8,970 nt of DNA from assembly GCA_014379395.1 (NCBI GenBank), contig JACMLV010000713.1, positions 1 through 8,970 of the forward strand, given 5' to 3'. Below are positions 1 through 6,433 of this stretch, piece after piece; the first letter of the stretch is position 1, and each line of letters starts with the position of its first letter. Position numbers and translations under genes: made by a program. Source of the stretch: Burkholderiaceae bacterium (lineage in GTDB: Bacteria > Pseudomonadota > Gammaproteobacteria > Burkholderiales > Burkholderiaceae_D). The notes beneath the pieces are model-generated. The model had not been told where the DNA came from and ran no database searches. It worked only from the letters and a program-made list of their open reading frames with translations.

Positions 1-509
1 GCCATCTGGCGATCGCGCTCGGCGTGGAGGCGGTACGCGCGGGCAAGAGCGTCTACATGGCCACGTTGGCCGAGATGGTGGATTCCATGCGCCGCGCCGA
101 ACGCGAAGGACGCCTCACCGAGCGGGTGCGCTTCCTGTCGCGCCACAGCGTGCTGATCGTCGACGAGATCGGCTACCTGCCGGTGGGCTCGGGCGGGGGC
201 AACCTGTTCTTCCAGCTCGTCAACGCCTGCTATGAGCGCTGCGCGATGATCATGACAAGCAACCGCGGATTCGGCGAATGGGCCGATATCTTCGGCGACT
301 CGGTGGTCGCCACCGCTCTGCTGGACCGGCTGCTGCACCACGCGGTGGTGATCCCGATCGAGGGCAACTCCTACCGCCTGCGCGAGCACGCGAATCTACT
401 GCCGGAGCATCTGCGCAACCGGGCGGCGCTGCAAAACGCTACTCCACCGGAGATCAAACGCGGCCCGGGCCGACCGCGAAAGGAGCCCGCTCCACCTACG
501 TCCGGCTGA
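1..509 (+). CDS. istB: IstB-like AAA+ ATPase of IS21 family (5' end missing)
   Basis: IstB is the AAA+ helper ATPase that works with the IstA transposase in target selection and transposition of IS21-family elements. The gene enters from the left edge in frame 3: the first readable residues are HLAIALG, which follow the Walker A lysine in this family, so the N-terminal domain and P-loop are off-window. Visible are Walker B (VLIVDEIGYL, Asp-Glu codons at 162-167), the sensor-1 type MTSN at 252-263, and the C-terminal LLDRLLHHAVVI...GNSYRLRE block. The protein ends in a basic KRGPGRPRKEP tail resembling an AT-hook. The stop TGA is at 507-509, followed directly by the IS right end. The visible reading frame is intact. 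Confidence 0.9.
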   Translation, partial: HLAIALGVEAVRAGKSVYMATLAEMVDSMRRAEREGRLTERVRFLSRHSVLIVDEIGYLPVGSGGGNLFFQLVNACYERCAMIMTSNRGFGEWADIFGDSVVATALLDRLLHHAVVIPIEGNSYRLREHANLLPEHLRNRAALQNATPPEIKRGPGRPRKEPAPPTSG

Positions 510-527
510 GCACCGGAACCGCTACAG

Positions 528-579
528 GGTGGGGAAATTTACTCCGGCGGAATTGGGGAAAAGTAGCCCGGTGTTGACA
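528..579 (+). repeat. IS21 right-end tandem repeats and terminus
   Basis: Two imperfect copies of TGGGGAAAnnTAnnCCGGnG (530-549 and 554-573) run directly into TGTTGACA. In IS21-family elements such multiple end repeats are the binding sites of IstA. The exact terminal base (579) is inferred from the TGTTGACA motif and from the resumption of the interrupted frame at 580-581. Confidence 0.7.
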
Positions 580-1417
580 CTTCCTGCTCACCTTCACCGT
601 GCCGGCGCAGTTGCGGGCGCTGGCCTGGGCGCACCAGCCCATCGTCTACGAGCTGCTGCTGCGCTGTGCCTGGGAGACGGTGCGCACCTTCAGCCGGAAC
701 GACCGAAAGCTCCAAGGCATCCCCGGGGCCATCGCGGTGCTGCATACGAACACCCGAGCGCTCGACTATCACCCGCACGTCCATCTGGTCATGCCCGCCG
801 CCGCGCTCGACCCCGAGGACAGGCAATGGCGCACCAAAGCGCAGGCCAAGACCGCGGCGGGCTATCTGTTCAACCACAAAGCACTGGCGAAGGTCTTCCG
901 GGCCAAGATGCTCGCGGGGATCGATGCCGCCGGGCTCGCGCTGCCGGCCCGCTATCCGCGGCAGTGGGTGGTCGATTGCAAGTCCGTGGGCACCGGCCGG
1001 CCGGCGCTGATCTATCTCGGCCGCTATCTGTACCGCGGCGTGATCCGCGAGAACGACATCCTCGCCTGCGACAACGGTGAGGTGCGCTTCCGCTTCCGAA
1101 ATGCCAAGACCGGCAAGTTCGAACACCGAAGTGTGCCCGGCGCGGACTTCCTGTGGCTCATCCTGCAGCACGTGCTGCCCAAGGGCTTCCGGCGCGCGCG
1201 CAACTTCGGCTTCCTGCACCCCAACTGCAAGCGCCTGATCGCGCTGCTGCATCTGCTGCTGCGCTTCGACCCCGGGGGCTCAACGGCCTGGGTCAAACAA
1301 CGCGCGCCCATTGTGTGTGCGTGCTGTGGCGCAGTGATGACGATCGTGCGCACGCAGATTCGATCCACCGACTCGGCACGCGTCACGGTTCCGATTCCCA
1401 CCGGGGGAATACGCTGA
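580..1417 (+). pseudogene. IS91-family transposase, 5'-disrupted by the IS21 element
   Basis: IS91-family transposases are Y2 HUH nucleases that move by a rolling-circle-like single-strand process. Frame 2 is open from 581 (FLLTFTVPAQLR...), the conserved start of the catalytic core, but TGA at 575-577 in the IS21 end blocks it upstream. The N-terminal zinc-binding domain is absent and presumably lies left of the IS21 insertion. Numbering from the GTG at 599, the HUH motif is HPHVH at residues 58-62 and the tyrosine motif is YLGRYLYRG (Tyr139, Tyr143, Tyr145). A CACC cluster lies at 240-243. The frame ends at TGA 1415-1417 with a plausible native C-terminus. The GTG at 599 could allow translation of a truncated product, but a functional transposase is unlikely. 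No IS91 terminal sequence could be fixed downstream. Confidence 0.85.
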
Positions 1418-1660
1418 TCGTGTGATCGATCACCACTGGATGGGTAACGGGAGATCAGTGTCCGAAAGCTGAGAGACGCACTCGTCTCGAACCGCACCCC
1501 ATCGGCACGCAAACGCAGATCTCACGCGCCGGTTGCCGCAACGGCACGCATGACGCGCGCGAGGCAGTGCGCGACGCACCGGTCACAACGCCAGACCGGA
1601 CTCACTCCTCAAGAGATATCTTCTGTGGCTGACGAACCCCGTCGCTCGTGGACCGGGCTC
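1418..1660. other. Gene-free stretch after the IS91 transposase
   Basis: No convincing gene. It holds a 12-bp perfect palindrome GTGATCGATCAC at 1422-1433. It probably contains the 3' (ori-type) end of the IS91-like element, but I cannot place that end: GAAC tetranucleotides, a known target/flank of IS91 elements, occur near 1489 and 1633 and neither is decisive. Confidence 0.4.
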
Positions 1661-1724
1661 GTCCAACAAACGGTTCAGATCGTGGCGTCGCTTCGCTCGC
1701 ACGATCTAACCTTATTCGTTGGGC
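1661..1724 (+). other. Integron attC recombination site
   Basis: The 64-base site has the complete attC architecture. R'' is GTCCAAC (1661-1667, fits RYYYAAC) and R' is GTTGGGC (1718-1724, fits GTTRRRY). Between them, GGTTCAGATCGTG (1672-1684) pairs with CACGATCTAACC (1700-1711), leaving one unpaired C at 1676. That extrahelical base next to R'' is the hallmark that orients attC sites and here gives plus orientation: a cassette ending at this site would lie to the left and the next would start at 1719. The central 15 bases form the variable terminal loop. No intI integrase gene is in the window, so this is an orphan attC or part of a larger array. Confidence 0.78.
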
Positions 1725-1853
1725 GCATTTTTTTGCCAGCGGGTCTCATGGCGACAACCATGCTGCGAGGCTTGCTGCATATTGGCGATGGCTGCATGGT
1801 GGTAACTTTGGGCGATTTGGCGAAAACATACCAACTAAATGATGTCCTTGAAA
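1725..1853. other. Short non-coding stretch between attC and the reversed genes
   Basis: It begins at the cassette-type boundary after R' and contains a T-run at 1728-1734. I see no credible gene; open frames here run through the attC and have no family features. Confidence 0.4.
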
Positions 1854-2138
1854 TCACCGTGCGTCTGAGTGTGATGCGCCAGGAATGAAGTAGCTCCGAT
1901 TGCATGGCGGGGAAAGCGAGTAAGTAATTTTTAGCACGATTTCATTTTCTTTCGTTGTTACAGAACCCTCAAGAGATGGCGTAAATGGATTTGGGAATAG
2001 ATAAACCACGAGCGAATCGTGACTTGGTAAGCGAAGCATCCTTACGGAGCTTGGTATTTCCTCACGGATGTCGCTCTCAACTTTCTTTATTTGATCCGAG
2101 GTTATTTTGTCACCGCACCACTGAAAGGAAATATTCAT
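1854..2138 (-). CDS. Hypothetical protein, 94 aa, cassette-type gene
   Basis: I do not recognise this protein. From the ATG at 2138 it is 94 residues, soluble in appearance, starting MNISFQWCGDKITSDQ and containing an acidic/basic helix (IKKVESDIREEI) followed by likely beta-strands (SLVVYLFPNPF, NEIVLKITYSL). There is no signal peptide or membrane segment. The frame stays open upstream to a TTG at 2177 that overlaps a GTTGGGC heptamer, but the ATG gives the more protein-like start. No strong ribosome site is visible. Base composition is AT-richer than the flanking chromosome. It is the last of three minus-strand genes and may be read from upstream transcription. A small immunity-type or regulatory protein is possible but unsupported. 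Confidence 0.5.
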   Translation of the reverse strand: MNISFQWCGDKITSDQIKKVESDIREEIPSSVRMLRLPSHDSLVVYLFPNPFTPSLEGSVTTKENEIVLKITYSLSPPCNRSYFIPGASHSDAR

Positions 2139-2171
2139 GATTGCACCAATTGGAAATGTTGAAAGGGTAAT

Positions 2172-2178
2172 GCCCAAC
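2172..2178. other. Integron core-site-like heptamer GCCCAAC/GTTGGGC
   Basis: GCCCAAC matches the R'' consensus RYYYAAC on the plus strand and reads GTTGGGC (R' consensus) on the minus strand. It lies just upstream of the 94-aa gene, as an R' precedes a cassette gene. CCCAA and TTGGG (2173-2188) can pair, but no full attC stem with L'' and L' is visible. It may be a degenerate or collapsed attC, or chance. Confidence 0.25.
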
Positions 2179-2203
2179 GTGAATTGGGTGTTATGGATGG
2201 AAC

Positions 2204-2911
2204 TCAGCTTGGGAGGTTCATCCGCGAAGCAGCCATAGCTTCGTGAACTTTCTTCTCGGGAAGGTTATGCCCAGCGTCAACAATTCGACAACCAAGTCCG
2301 GCAATATCGCCTTTTCCGTGCCCCGTGGAGTCGGCGGTGCACCACAAGACGCCGCACGCATGGAGAGTTCCGGCTTTTGAGTTGAACGGACAGTAGAGTT
2401 GCTCTGAGGATGATTTGATAAACATCCATGGCTTCTCGTGGTAGCGCCAGATGATCGCGTCGGATTTTTTGCACCAGACGAGTAGCCTATCTTCAAATAG
2501 ACGCTCTGCATGCTCAACGGACAGCTCTAGTTTCTTGTTTAGAAACGAGTCCTTCACCCCTCTGACAGCGCCGACGATTCCACCGACAACCCCCATGGCT
2601 TCTATTACATCAAGCGCCGCACTTCGCTTTTCATCGCCCTCAACGAGAACGAGGTGATTGCGACAAACTAAAAGCGTATTGCGTTTCTCCAGCCACTCGT
2701 ACCCAGTAGGGAATGATGTTTTCCCTTTGAATGGAATCCACCATCGATTTTCCGGAGCGCCGAAAGAAAGATGCGTAGCCACCCCGTCTCCGGAATTCAA
2801 CTTTTGTTGGGCATCAACAGAAATTGATGAAGCGGCTGCCGTTGGCTTTCCGCACTTGACGCAAAATCGGTCGCTTTCATTTATTTGAGTGCCACATTGA
2901 CTACAGAACAT
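2204..2911 (-). CDS. Zinc-ribbon protein of unknown function
   Basis: The N-terminus (MFCSQCGTQINESDRFCVKCGKP) is a clear zinc ribbon of the double-CxxC type: Cys3/Cys6 and Cys17/Cys20. A low-complexity linker (about residues 24-48) leads to an unrecognised domain of about 180 residues, with aromatic-rich WWIPFKG and a compact strand pattern (TLLVCRNHLVLVEGDEKRS) reminiscent of a PH-like fold, then a glycine-spaced segment (GVVGGIVGAVRGV, 107-119) and further Cys residues. No signal peptide. The ATG at 2911 is preferred over the adjacent GTG at 2914 because GGAG lies 8 bases upstream. Similar zinc-ribbon leaders front many bacterial membrane or stress proteins, but the job of this one is unknown. 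It follows the 164-aa gene by 80 bases, with a strong hairpin between. Confidence 0.75.
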   Translation of the reverse strand: MFCSQCGTQINESDRFCVKCGKPTAAASSISVDAQQKLNSGDGVATHLSFGAPENRWWIPFKGKTSFPTGYEWLEKRNTLLVCRNHLVLVEGDEKRSAALDVIEAMGVVGGIVGAVRGVKDSFLNKKLELSVEHAERLFEDRLLVWCKKSDAIIWRYHEKPWMFIKSSSEQLYCPFNSKAGTLHACGVLWCTADSTGHGKGDIAGLGCRIVDAGHNLPEKKVHEAMAASRMNLPS

Positions 2912-2949
2912 CACTTTGTCTCCTTGAAAGACGCACTTGTAGTAGAAGT

Positions 2950-2979
2950 GAGGGGCTGCGCGCTTTTGCGCAGCCCCTC
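2950..2979. other. Perfect 12-bp stem hairpin between two minus-strand genes
   Basis: GAGGGGCTGCGC (2950-2961) and GCGCAGCCCCTC (2968-2979) pair perfectly around a 6-base loop. It sits just downstream of the stop of the 164-aa gene and upstream of the zinc-ribbon gene. Neither strand has the following T-run expected of an intrinsic terminator, so it may be a weak terminator, an mRNA-stabilising hairpin or the remnant of a recombination site. Confidence 0.6.
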
Positions 2980-2991
2980 TCGACTGCCGGG

Positions 2992-3486
2992 TTATGCCTC
3001 GATGAGATAGGGCTGAAAGACTGCCCTGAGTTCTTTACGTTCATTTGCAAACCATTCAATGAGACCAATCATGTTCTCCTCACCGGATTGATAGGCACGA
3101 TCTTCAGGGTTGTTCTGGCCTGCGGCCAGACGATCCAAGAGCCGTTGCATTTGCCATGCCTTCCGCTGAAATTCATTTACTTTGGTTTCGACATCCGGCA
3201 TATGCAATGGCCCTTGTTGCTCAATTTCCCACTTAAGGCTATCGATTTTCTCGACTAAATCTCGTGTTCCGTTCACTGCTCCTATGTGCAGCATGGTTGA
3301 ATACGTTGAGCAATAGTGAGCAAAGTCTGTCATTGAACGATAGACCTCAAGGCGAAATGGCCTGAGGCCGTTCTGAACTGCAATGTCATTGGCTCTGCGT
3401 GCGGCATCCCGCGTGTTTCGTGCATACCACGCAGAGAGGAGCGCAACCAATGCGGCTGCATAAGCTATGAGATCACTATCCGGCAT
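2992..3486 (-). CDS. Small single-span membrane protein, hypothetical
   Basis: The 164-aa protein starts MPDSDLIAYAAALVALLSAWYARNTRDAARRANDIA: a hydrophobic segment at about residues 5-21 followed by positively charged residues and an amphipathic, probably coiled-coil helix. This suggests an inner-membrane anchor with the rest in the cytoplasm. The remainder is mostly helical (MTDFAHYCSTYSTMLHI, VEKIDSLKWEIEQQ, FQRKAWQMQRLLDRLAAG) and ends ELRAVFQPYLIEA. This layout is common among uncharacterised bacterial proteins, including ones found in accessory regions; no function follows. The ATG lies 13 bases after the end of a GTTGGGC heptamer (3504-3498 on the minus strand), without a clear ribosome site, as is usual for integron cassette genes. 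It is the first gene of the minus-strand set. Confidence 0.65.
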   Translation of the reverse strand: MPDSDLIAYAAALVALLSAWYARNTRDAARRANDIAVQNGLRPFRLEVYRSMTDFAHYCSTYSTMLHIGAVNGTRDLVEKIDSLKWEIEQQGPLHMPDVETKVNEFQRKAWQMQRLLDRLAAGQNNPEDRAYQSGEENMIGLIEWFANERKELRAVFQPYLIEA

Positions 3487-3497
3487 GGCATTGGAGG

Positions 3498-3557
3498 GCC
3501 CAACGTTAAGTAGGCGTCAATTTTGACGCAATATAAATTTCAGTATGACGCCTAAAC
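3498..3557. other. attC-like or regulatory hairpin sequence at island edge
   Basis: GCCCAAC (3498-3504) fits an integron R'' on the plus strand, or GTTGGGC (R') on the minus strand. Next to it, GTT (3505-3507) plus TAGGCGTCA (3511-3519) pair with TGACGCCTAAAC (3546-3557), leaving AAG unpaired, which resembles attC L''/L' arms. A competing hairpin uses the same arm: GCGTCA (3514-3519) with TGACGC (3524-3529). However, no matching second core heptamer is visible at the expected distance and the normal spacer between core and stem is missing. It is therefore a degenerate attC at best, or a regulatory structure upstream of the 164-aa gene. Confidence 0.35.
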
Positions 3558-3558
3558 C
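3530..3558 (-). promoter_or_regulatory. Candidate promoter for the reversed gene set
   Basis: On the minus strand TATATT (3535-3530) is a good sigma-70 -10 element. The -35 region at 3558-3553 (GGTTTA, 17-base spacer) is weak. Transcription would start near 3523, about 37 bases before the ATG of the 164-aa gene, and the -10 lies inside the hairpin region described for 3498-3557. Confidence 0.3.
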
Positions 3559-3763
3559 AGCGTCGATCAAGTCCTCCCCGGGCTCGCTGCGATATTGCTT
3601 TCAAATGGACGTCCCAAAACCAAGCGGAATAGGTCTCTCGGCAGATAAGCCAAAAATTGGCCGGTCCAAGCGCGCACGGATTCGTTGAATGCAATTAGCT
3701 AACGGGCGGTCGAGCGCCGCGAATCGGCGTCGAAGCCGACACGACCTTTCCATTCGCAACCTG
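3559..3763. other. Gene-free boundary between accessory island and chromosome
   Basis: No gene supported. A 62-codon minus-strand frame here starts with TTG and has no ribosome site or family features. Composition changes from AT-richer to GC-rich across this stretch, so it probably contains the island edge. Confidence 0.4.
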
Positions 3764-3806
3764 AAAAATACGCCAATCGCCCGGCTGCGCGGGCGACCGG
3801 ATAGCG
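3764..3806 (-). terminator. Intrinsic terminator of the RhlE helicase gene
   Basis: On the minus strand TCGCCCG (3796-3790) and CGGGCGA (3783-3777) form a perfect 7-bp stem around a 6-base loop, lengthened by flanking CGC/GCG pairing, and are followed within 15 bases by TTTTT (3768-3764). It lies about 25 bases after the helicase stop codon. Confidence 0.75.
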
Positions 3807-3822
3807 CGTCCGGCCTGTCAGC

Positions 3823-5082
<1,260 letters not shown>

Positions 5083-5107
5083 GACGGGCCTTAAATTCGA
5101 TGGTGTG

Positions 5108-5147
5108 AAAAACCGGCCGGCTACGACTTCAGCCGCGGCCGGTTTTT
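5108..5147. terminator. Bidirectional terminator-like hairpin upstream of the helicase
   Basis: AAAAACCGGCC (5108-5118) and GGCCGGTTTTT (5137-5147) are exact inverse complements, and GGCT/AGCC (5119-5122, 5131-5134) extends the stem towards the loop. Each strand ends in five T, so it can act in both directions. On the minus strand it could end transcripts of the VOC gene (about 210 bases after its stop), but it also lies 25 bases before the helicase ATG, downstream of the best promoter candidate for that gene. Confidence 0.75.
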
Positions 5148-5161
5148 AGGAATAGCCGTGC

Positions 5162-5191
5162 AGTATAAAGCAGGCCGGGCCGGCGATACAG
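5162..5191 (-). promoter_or_regulatory. Candidate promoter for the RhlE helicase
   Basis: On the minus strand TATACT (5167-5162) is a strong -10. The -35 at 5191-5186 (CTGTAT, 18-base spacer) is poor. The predicted start near 5155 would place the whole hairpin 5108-5147 in the helicase mRNA leader. Confidence 0.4.
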
Positions 5192-5358
5192 CCAGCGTCG
5201 CCGGAGGCGGCGGTTCTCGATTCAGGGCATTGGCGTCGGTGGCCCCAAAGGCCATCGTGGGGACACCCGTCCGCGTGGGCACAAAGTCGTGCCCACCCTA
5301 CCAACCCGAGAATTGCCGCGCAGTCGGGGCATTGCCGTCAGCCGGCGCAGCCACGCAA
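5192..5358. other. Intergenic stretch downstream of the VOC gene
   Basis: No gene supported. Its only clear feature is the dispersed palindromic repeat at 5269-5301. Confidence 0.4.
5269..5301 (+). repeat. Dispersed palindromic repeat, copy 1
   Basis: GTGGGCAC (5275-5282) and GTGCCCAC (5289-5296) form a perfect 8-bp stem, preceded by GTCCGC and followed by CCTAC. The same CCGCGTGGGCAC core recurs at 6296-6342 and twice around 8580-8681, always between genes. This is the pattern of a REP- or MITE-like chromosomal repeat. Confidence 0.65.
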
Positions 5359-6129
5359 TCAGCGGTTCATCGACACCATCGCGAACATGGCGCCCTGCGG
5401 GTCGAGGCACTGGACGATCCAGCTGCCGCCCGGCACTTGGTGCGGCCCCATCAGCACTTTGCCGCCGCCGGTGGTGGTGCGCTCAATCGCCGCGTCAAGT
5501 CCGTCGACGTTGAAGTAATACAGCCAGAACGGCGCCGGAGTGTCGGGCATCTTGGTCATGATGCCGCCGCATGGGTCGCCGCCGGTGGCGAACAGCTGGT
5601 AGACGCCCATCTCGCCCATGTCCATCGCCTCGCCCTTGGTCCAGCCGAAGATGCCCGAGTAAAACGCGAACGCGCTCGGGCCGTCGCCGGCGTTCAGTTC
5701 ATGCCAGCCGACGGTGCCGGGCGTGCCGCAGGCGAGCTGCGCCATCGGCGCGCCGCCGGCGTCCTTGAACAGTTGGAACACGGCGCCGTCGGGGTCGGCG
5801 ACGACGGCGAAGCGGCCCACGCCGGGGATGTCCTCGCCGGGGCGAAGCACGCTGCCGCCGGCGGCCTCGATGGTGTTGGCGCAGACGTCGACGTCGTCGA
5901 CCCGGATGTAGCCGTTCCAGCCGGGCAGGGTTCCGGACGGGCATTCATGCTGGTTTATCTGCATCATCCCGGCCACGCCGGCCGGGCCGGCCGAGAAGAT
6001 GGTGTACGGCTTGGCGACGCCGGCATCCTTGGCTTCCCAGCCGAGCAGGCTCTTGTAGAACGATTCGGCCGCCTTGGCGTCCGTGGTCATCAGGTCGTAC
6101 CAGACGAAGCTTCCAGTTTGGTTGGGCAT
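5359..6129 (-). CDS. Two-domain VOC (glyoxalase/bleomycin-resistance fold) protein
   Basis: The 256-aa protein has two tandem VOC half-repeats, about residues 7-122 (GSFVWYDLMTTD...FYKSLLGW...GAVFQLFKD) and 139-254 (TVGWHELNAGD...FYSGIFGW...GAMFAMVSM). VOC proteins include metal-dependent lyases, dioxygenases and drug-binding proteins; this tandem form resembles the mycobacterial CFP30B type, whose substrate is not settled. Metal-ligand positions look incomplete: the first domain has Tyr-Asp where the second has His143-Glu, and the C-terminal ligand positions are Gln119 and Ala250. A classical glyoxalase I role is therefore doubtful. The ATG at 6129 is chosen over the longer frame because AAGGAGAAG lies just upstream and the domain starts there. 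It is monocistronic, with its own promoter. Confidence 0.88.
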   Translation of the reverse strand: MPNQTGSFVWYDLMTTDAKAAESFYKSLLGWEAKDAGVAKPYTIFSAGPAGVAGMMQINQHECPSGTLPGWNGYIRVDDVDVCANTIEAAGGSVLRPGEDIPGVGRFAVVADPDGAVFQLFKDAGGAPMAQLACGTPGTVGWHELNAGDGPSAFAFYSGIFGWTKGEAMDMGEMGVYQLFATGGDPCGGIMTKMPDTPAPFWLYYFNVDGLDAAIERTTTGGGKVLMGPHQVPGGSWIVQCLDPQGAMFAMVSMNR

Positions 6130-6215
6130 ACTCTTCTCCTTCGGTTCGGGTTGATTGAACAGGGACGCGCGGAGCACGCTCGCGCGTCCGGCAAGGCGCT
6201 GCGGGACACCGACAA

Positions 6216-6244
6216 CTCTTATCAATCGATGGGGATGGTGTCAA
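6216..6244 (-). promoter_or_regulatory. Sigma-70 promoter of the VOC gene
   Basis: On the minus strand a perfect -35 TTGACA (6244-6239) is followed after 17 bases by TAAGAG (6221-6216), a partial -10 match. The start near 6209 gives a leader of about 80 bases to the ATG at 6129. Confidence 0.55.
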
Positions 6245-6295
6245 GCGAAGCGTGAAAAATGGCCGCAATGGGCGTGCTGCGGCCCGCCTGCGCGC

Positions 6296-6342
6296 GTCCG
6301 CGTGGGCACAAAACGGTGCCTCGGCGGCCCCACCCACCCTGC
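6296..6342 (+). repeat. Dispersed palindromic repeat, copy 2
   Basis: It starts GTCCGCGTGGGCAC and ends CCCACCCTGC, with a central GTGCCTCGGCGGCCCC block. That block is shared with the inverted copy at 8628-8681. It lies between the VOC promoter and the CoA-transferase terminator. Confidence 0.65.
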
Positions 6343-6367
6343 TTAATTGACGGCTGGTGACGGCCGT

Positions 6368-6416
6368 AAAACCCGGCCGCGACGGCTTCCCGTTGCAGGA
6401 AACCATCGCGGCCGGG
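6368..6416 (-). terminator. Intrinsic terminator of the CoA-transferase gene
   Basis: On the minus strand CCCGGCCGCGA (6416-6406) pairs perfectly with TCGCGGCCGGG (6382-6372). The stem continues through GGTTTCC/GGAAGCC (one G-T pair, one mismatch between blocks) to a short loop. TTTT (6371-6368) follows. It lies 17 bases after the stop codon. Confidence 0.8.
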
Positions 6417-6433
6417 CAGACTTGCCGCCGGCC

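Larger units (their letters stand above)
1..579 (+). mobile_element. IS21-family insertion sequence, right (3') part
   Basis: The segment holds the 3' end of istB followed by a typical IS21-type right end. Two related 20-mers in tandem, 530-549 (TGGGGAAATTTACTCCGGCG) and 554-573 (TGGGGAAAAGTAGCCCGGTG), have a 24-base period and match the multiple terminal repeats seen in IS21-family ends. The element ends with TGTTGACA at 572-579, the inverse of the TGTCAAC start usual for this family. Immediately after it an IS91-type transposase reading frame resumes, so the element interrupts that gene. The left end and istA lie outside the window, so completeness and target duplication cannot be judged. 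Confidence 0.8.

Noticed and set aside
1550..1888. A 112-codon plus-strand open frame across the attC site
   Set aside because: It runs through the attC and into the antisense 94-aa gene, has no ribosome site and shows no family-like segments.
2950..2992. The hairpin and nearby GTTATGC read as an attC
   Set aside because: GTTATGC breaks the GTTRRRY consensus and no partner heptamer lies on the other side of the stem.
3498..3690. A single long attC from GCCCAAC (3498) to GTTGAAT (3684-3690)
   Set aside because: Both heptamers fit the core consensus, but about 190 bases is longer than known attC sites, and the arms next to the second heptamer do not pair with the first.
3506..3694. A 62-codon minus-strand frame beginning with TTG
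   Set aside because: There is no ribosome site, no recognisable motif, and it overlaps the attC-like hairpin region; best taken as chance.
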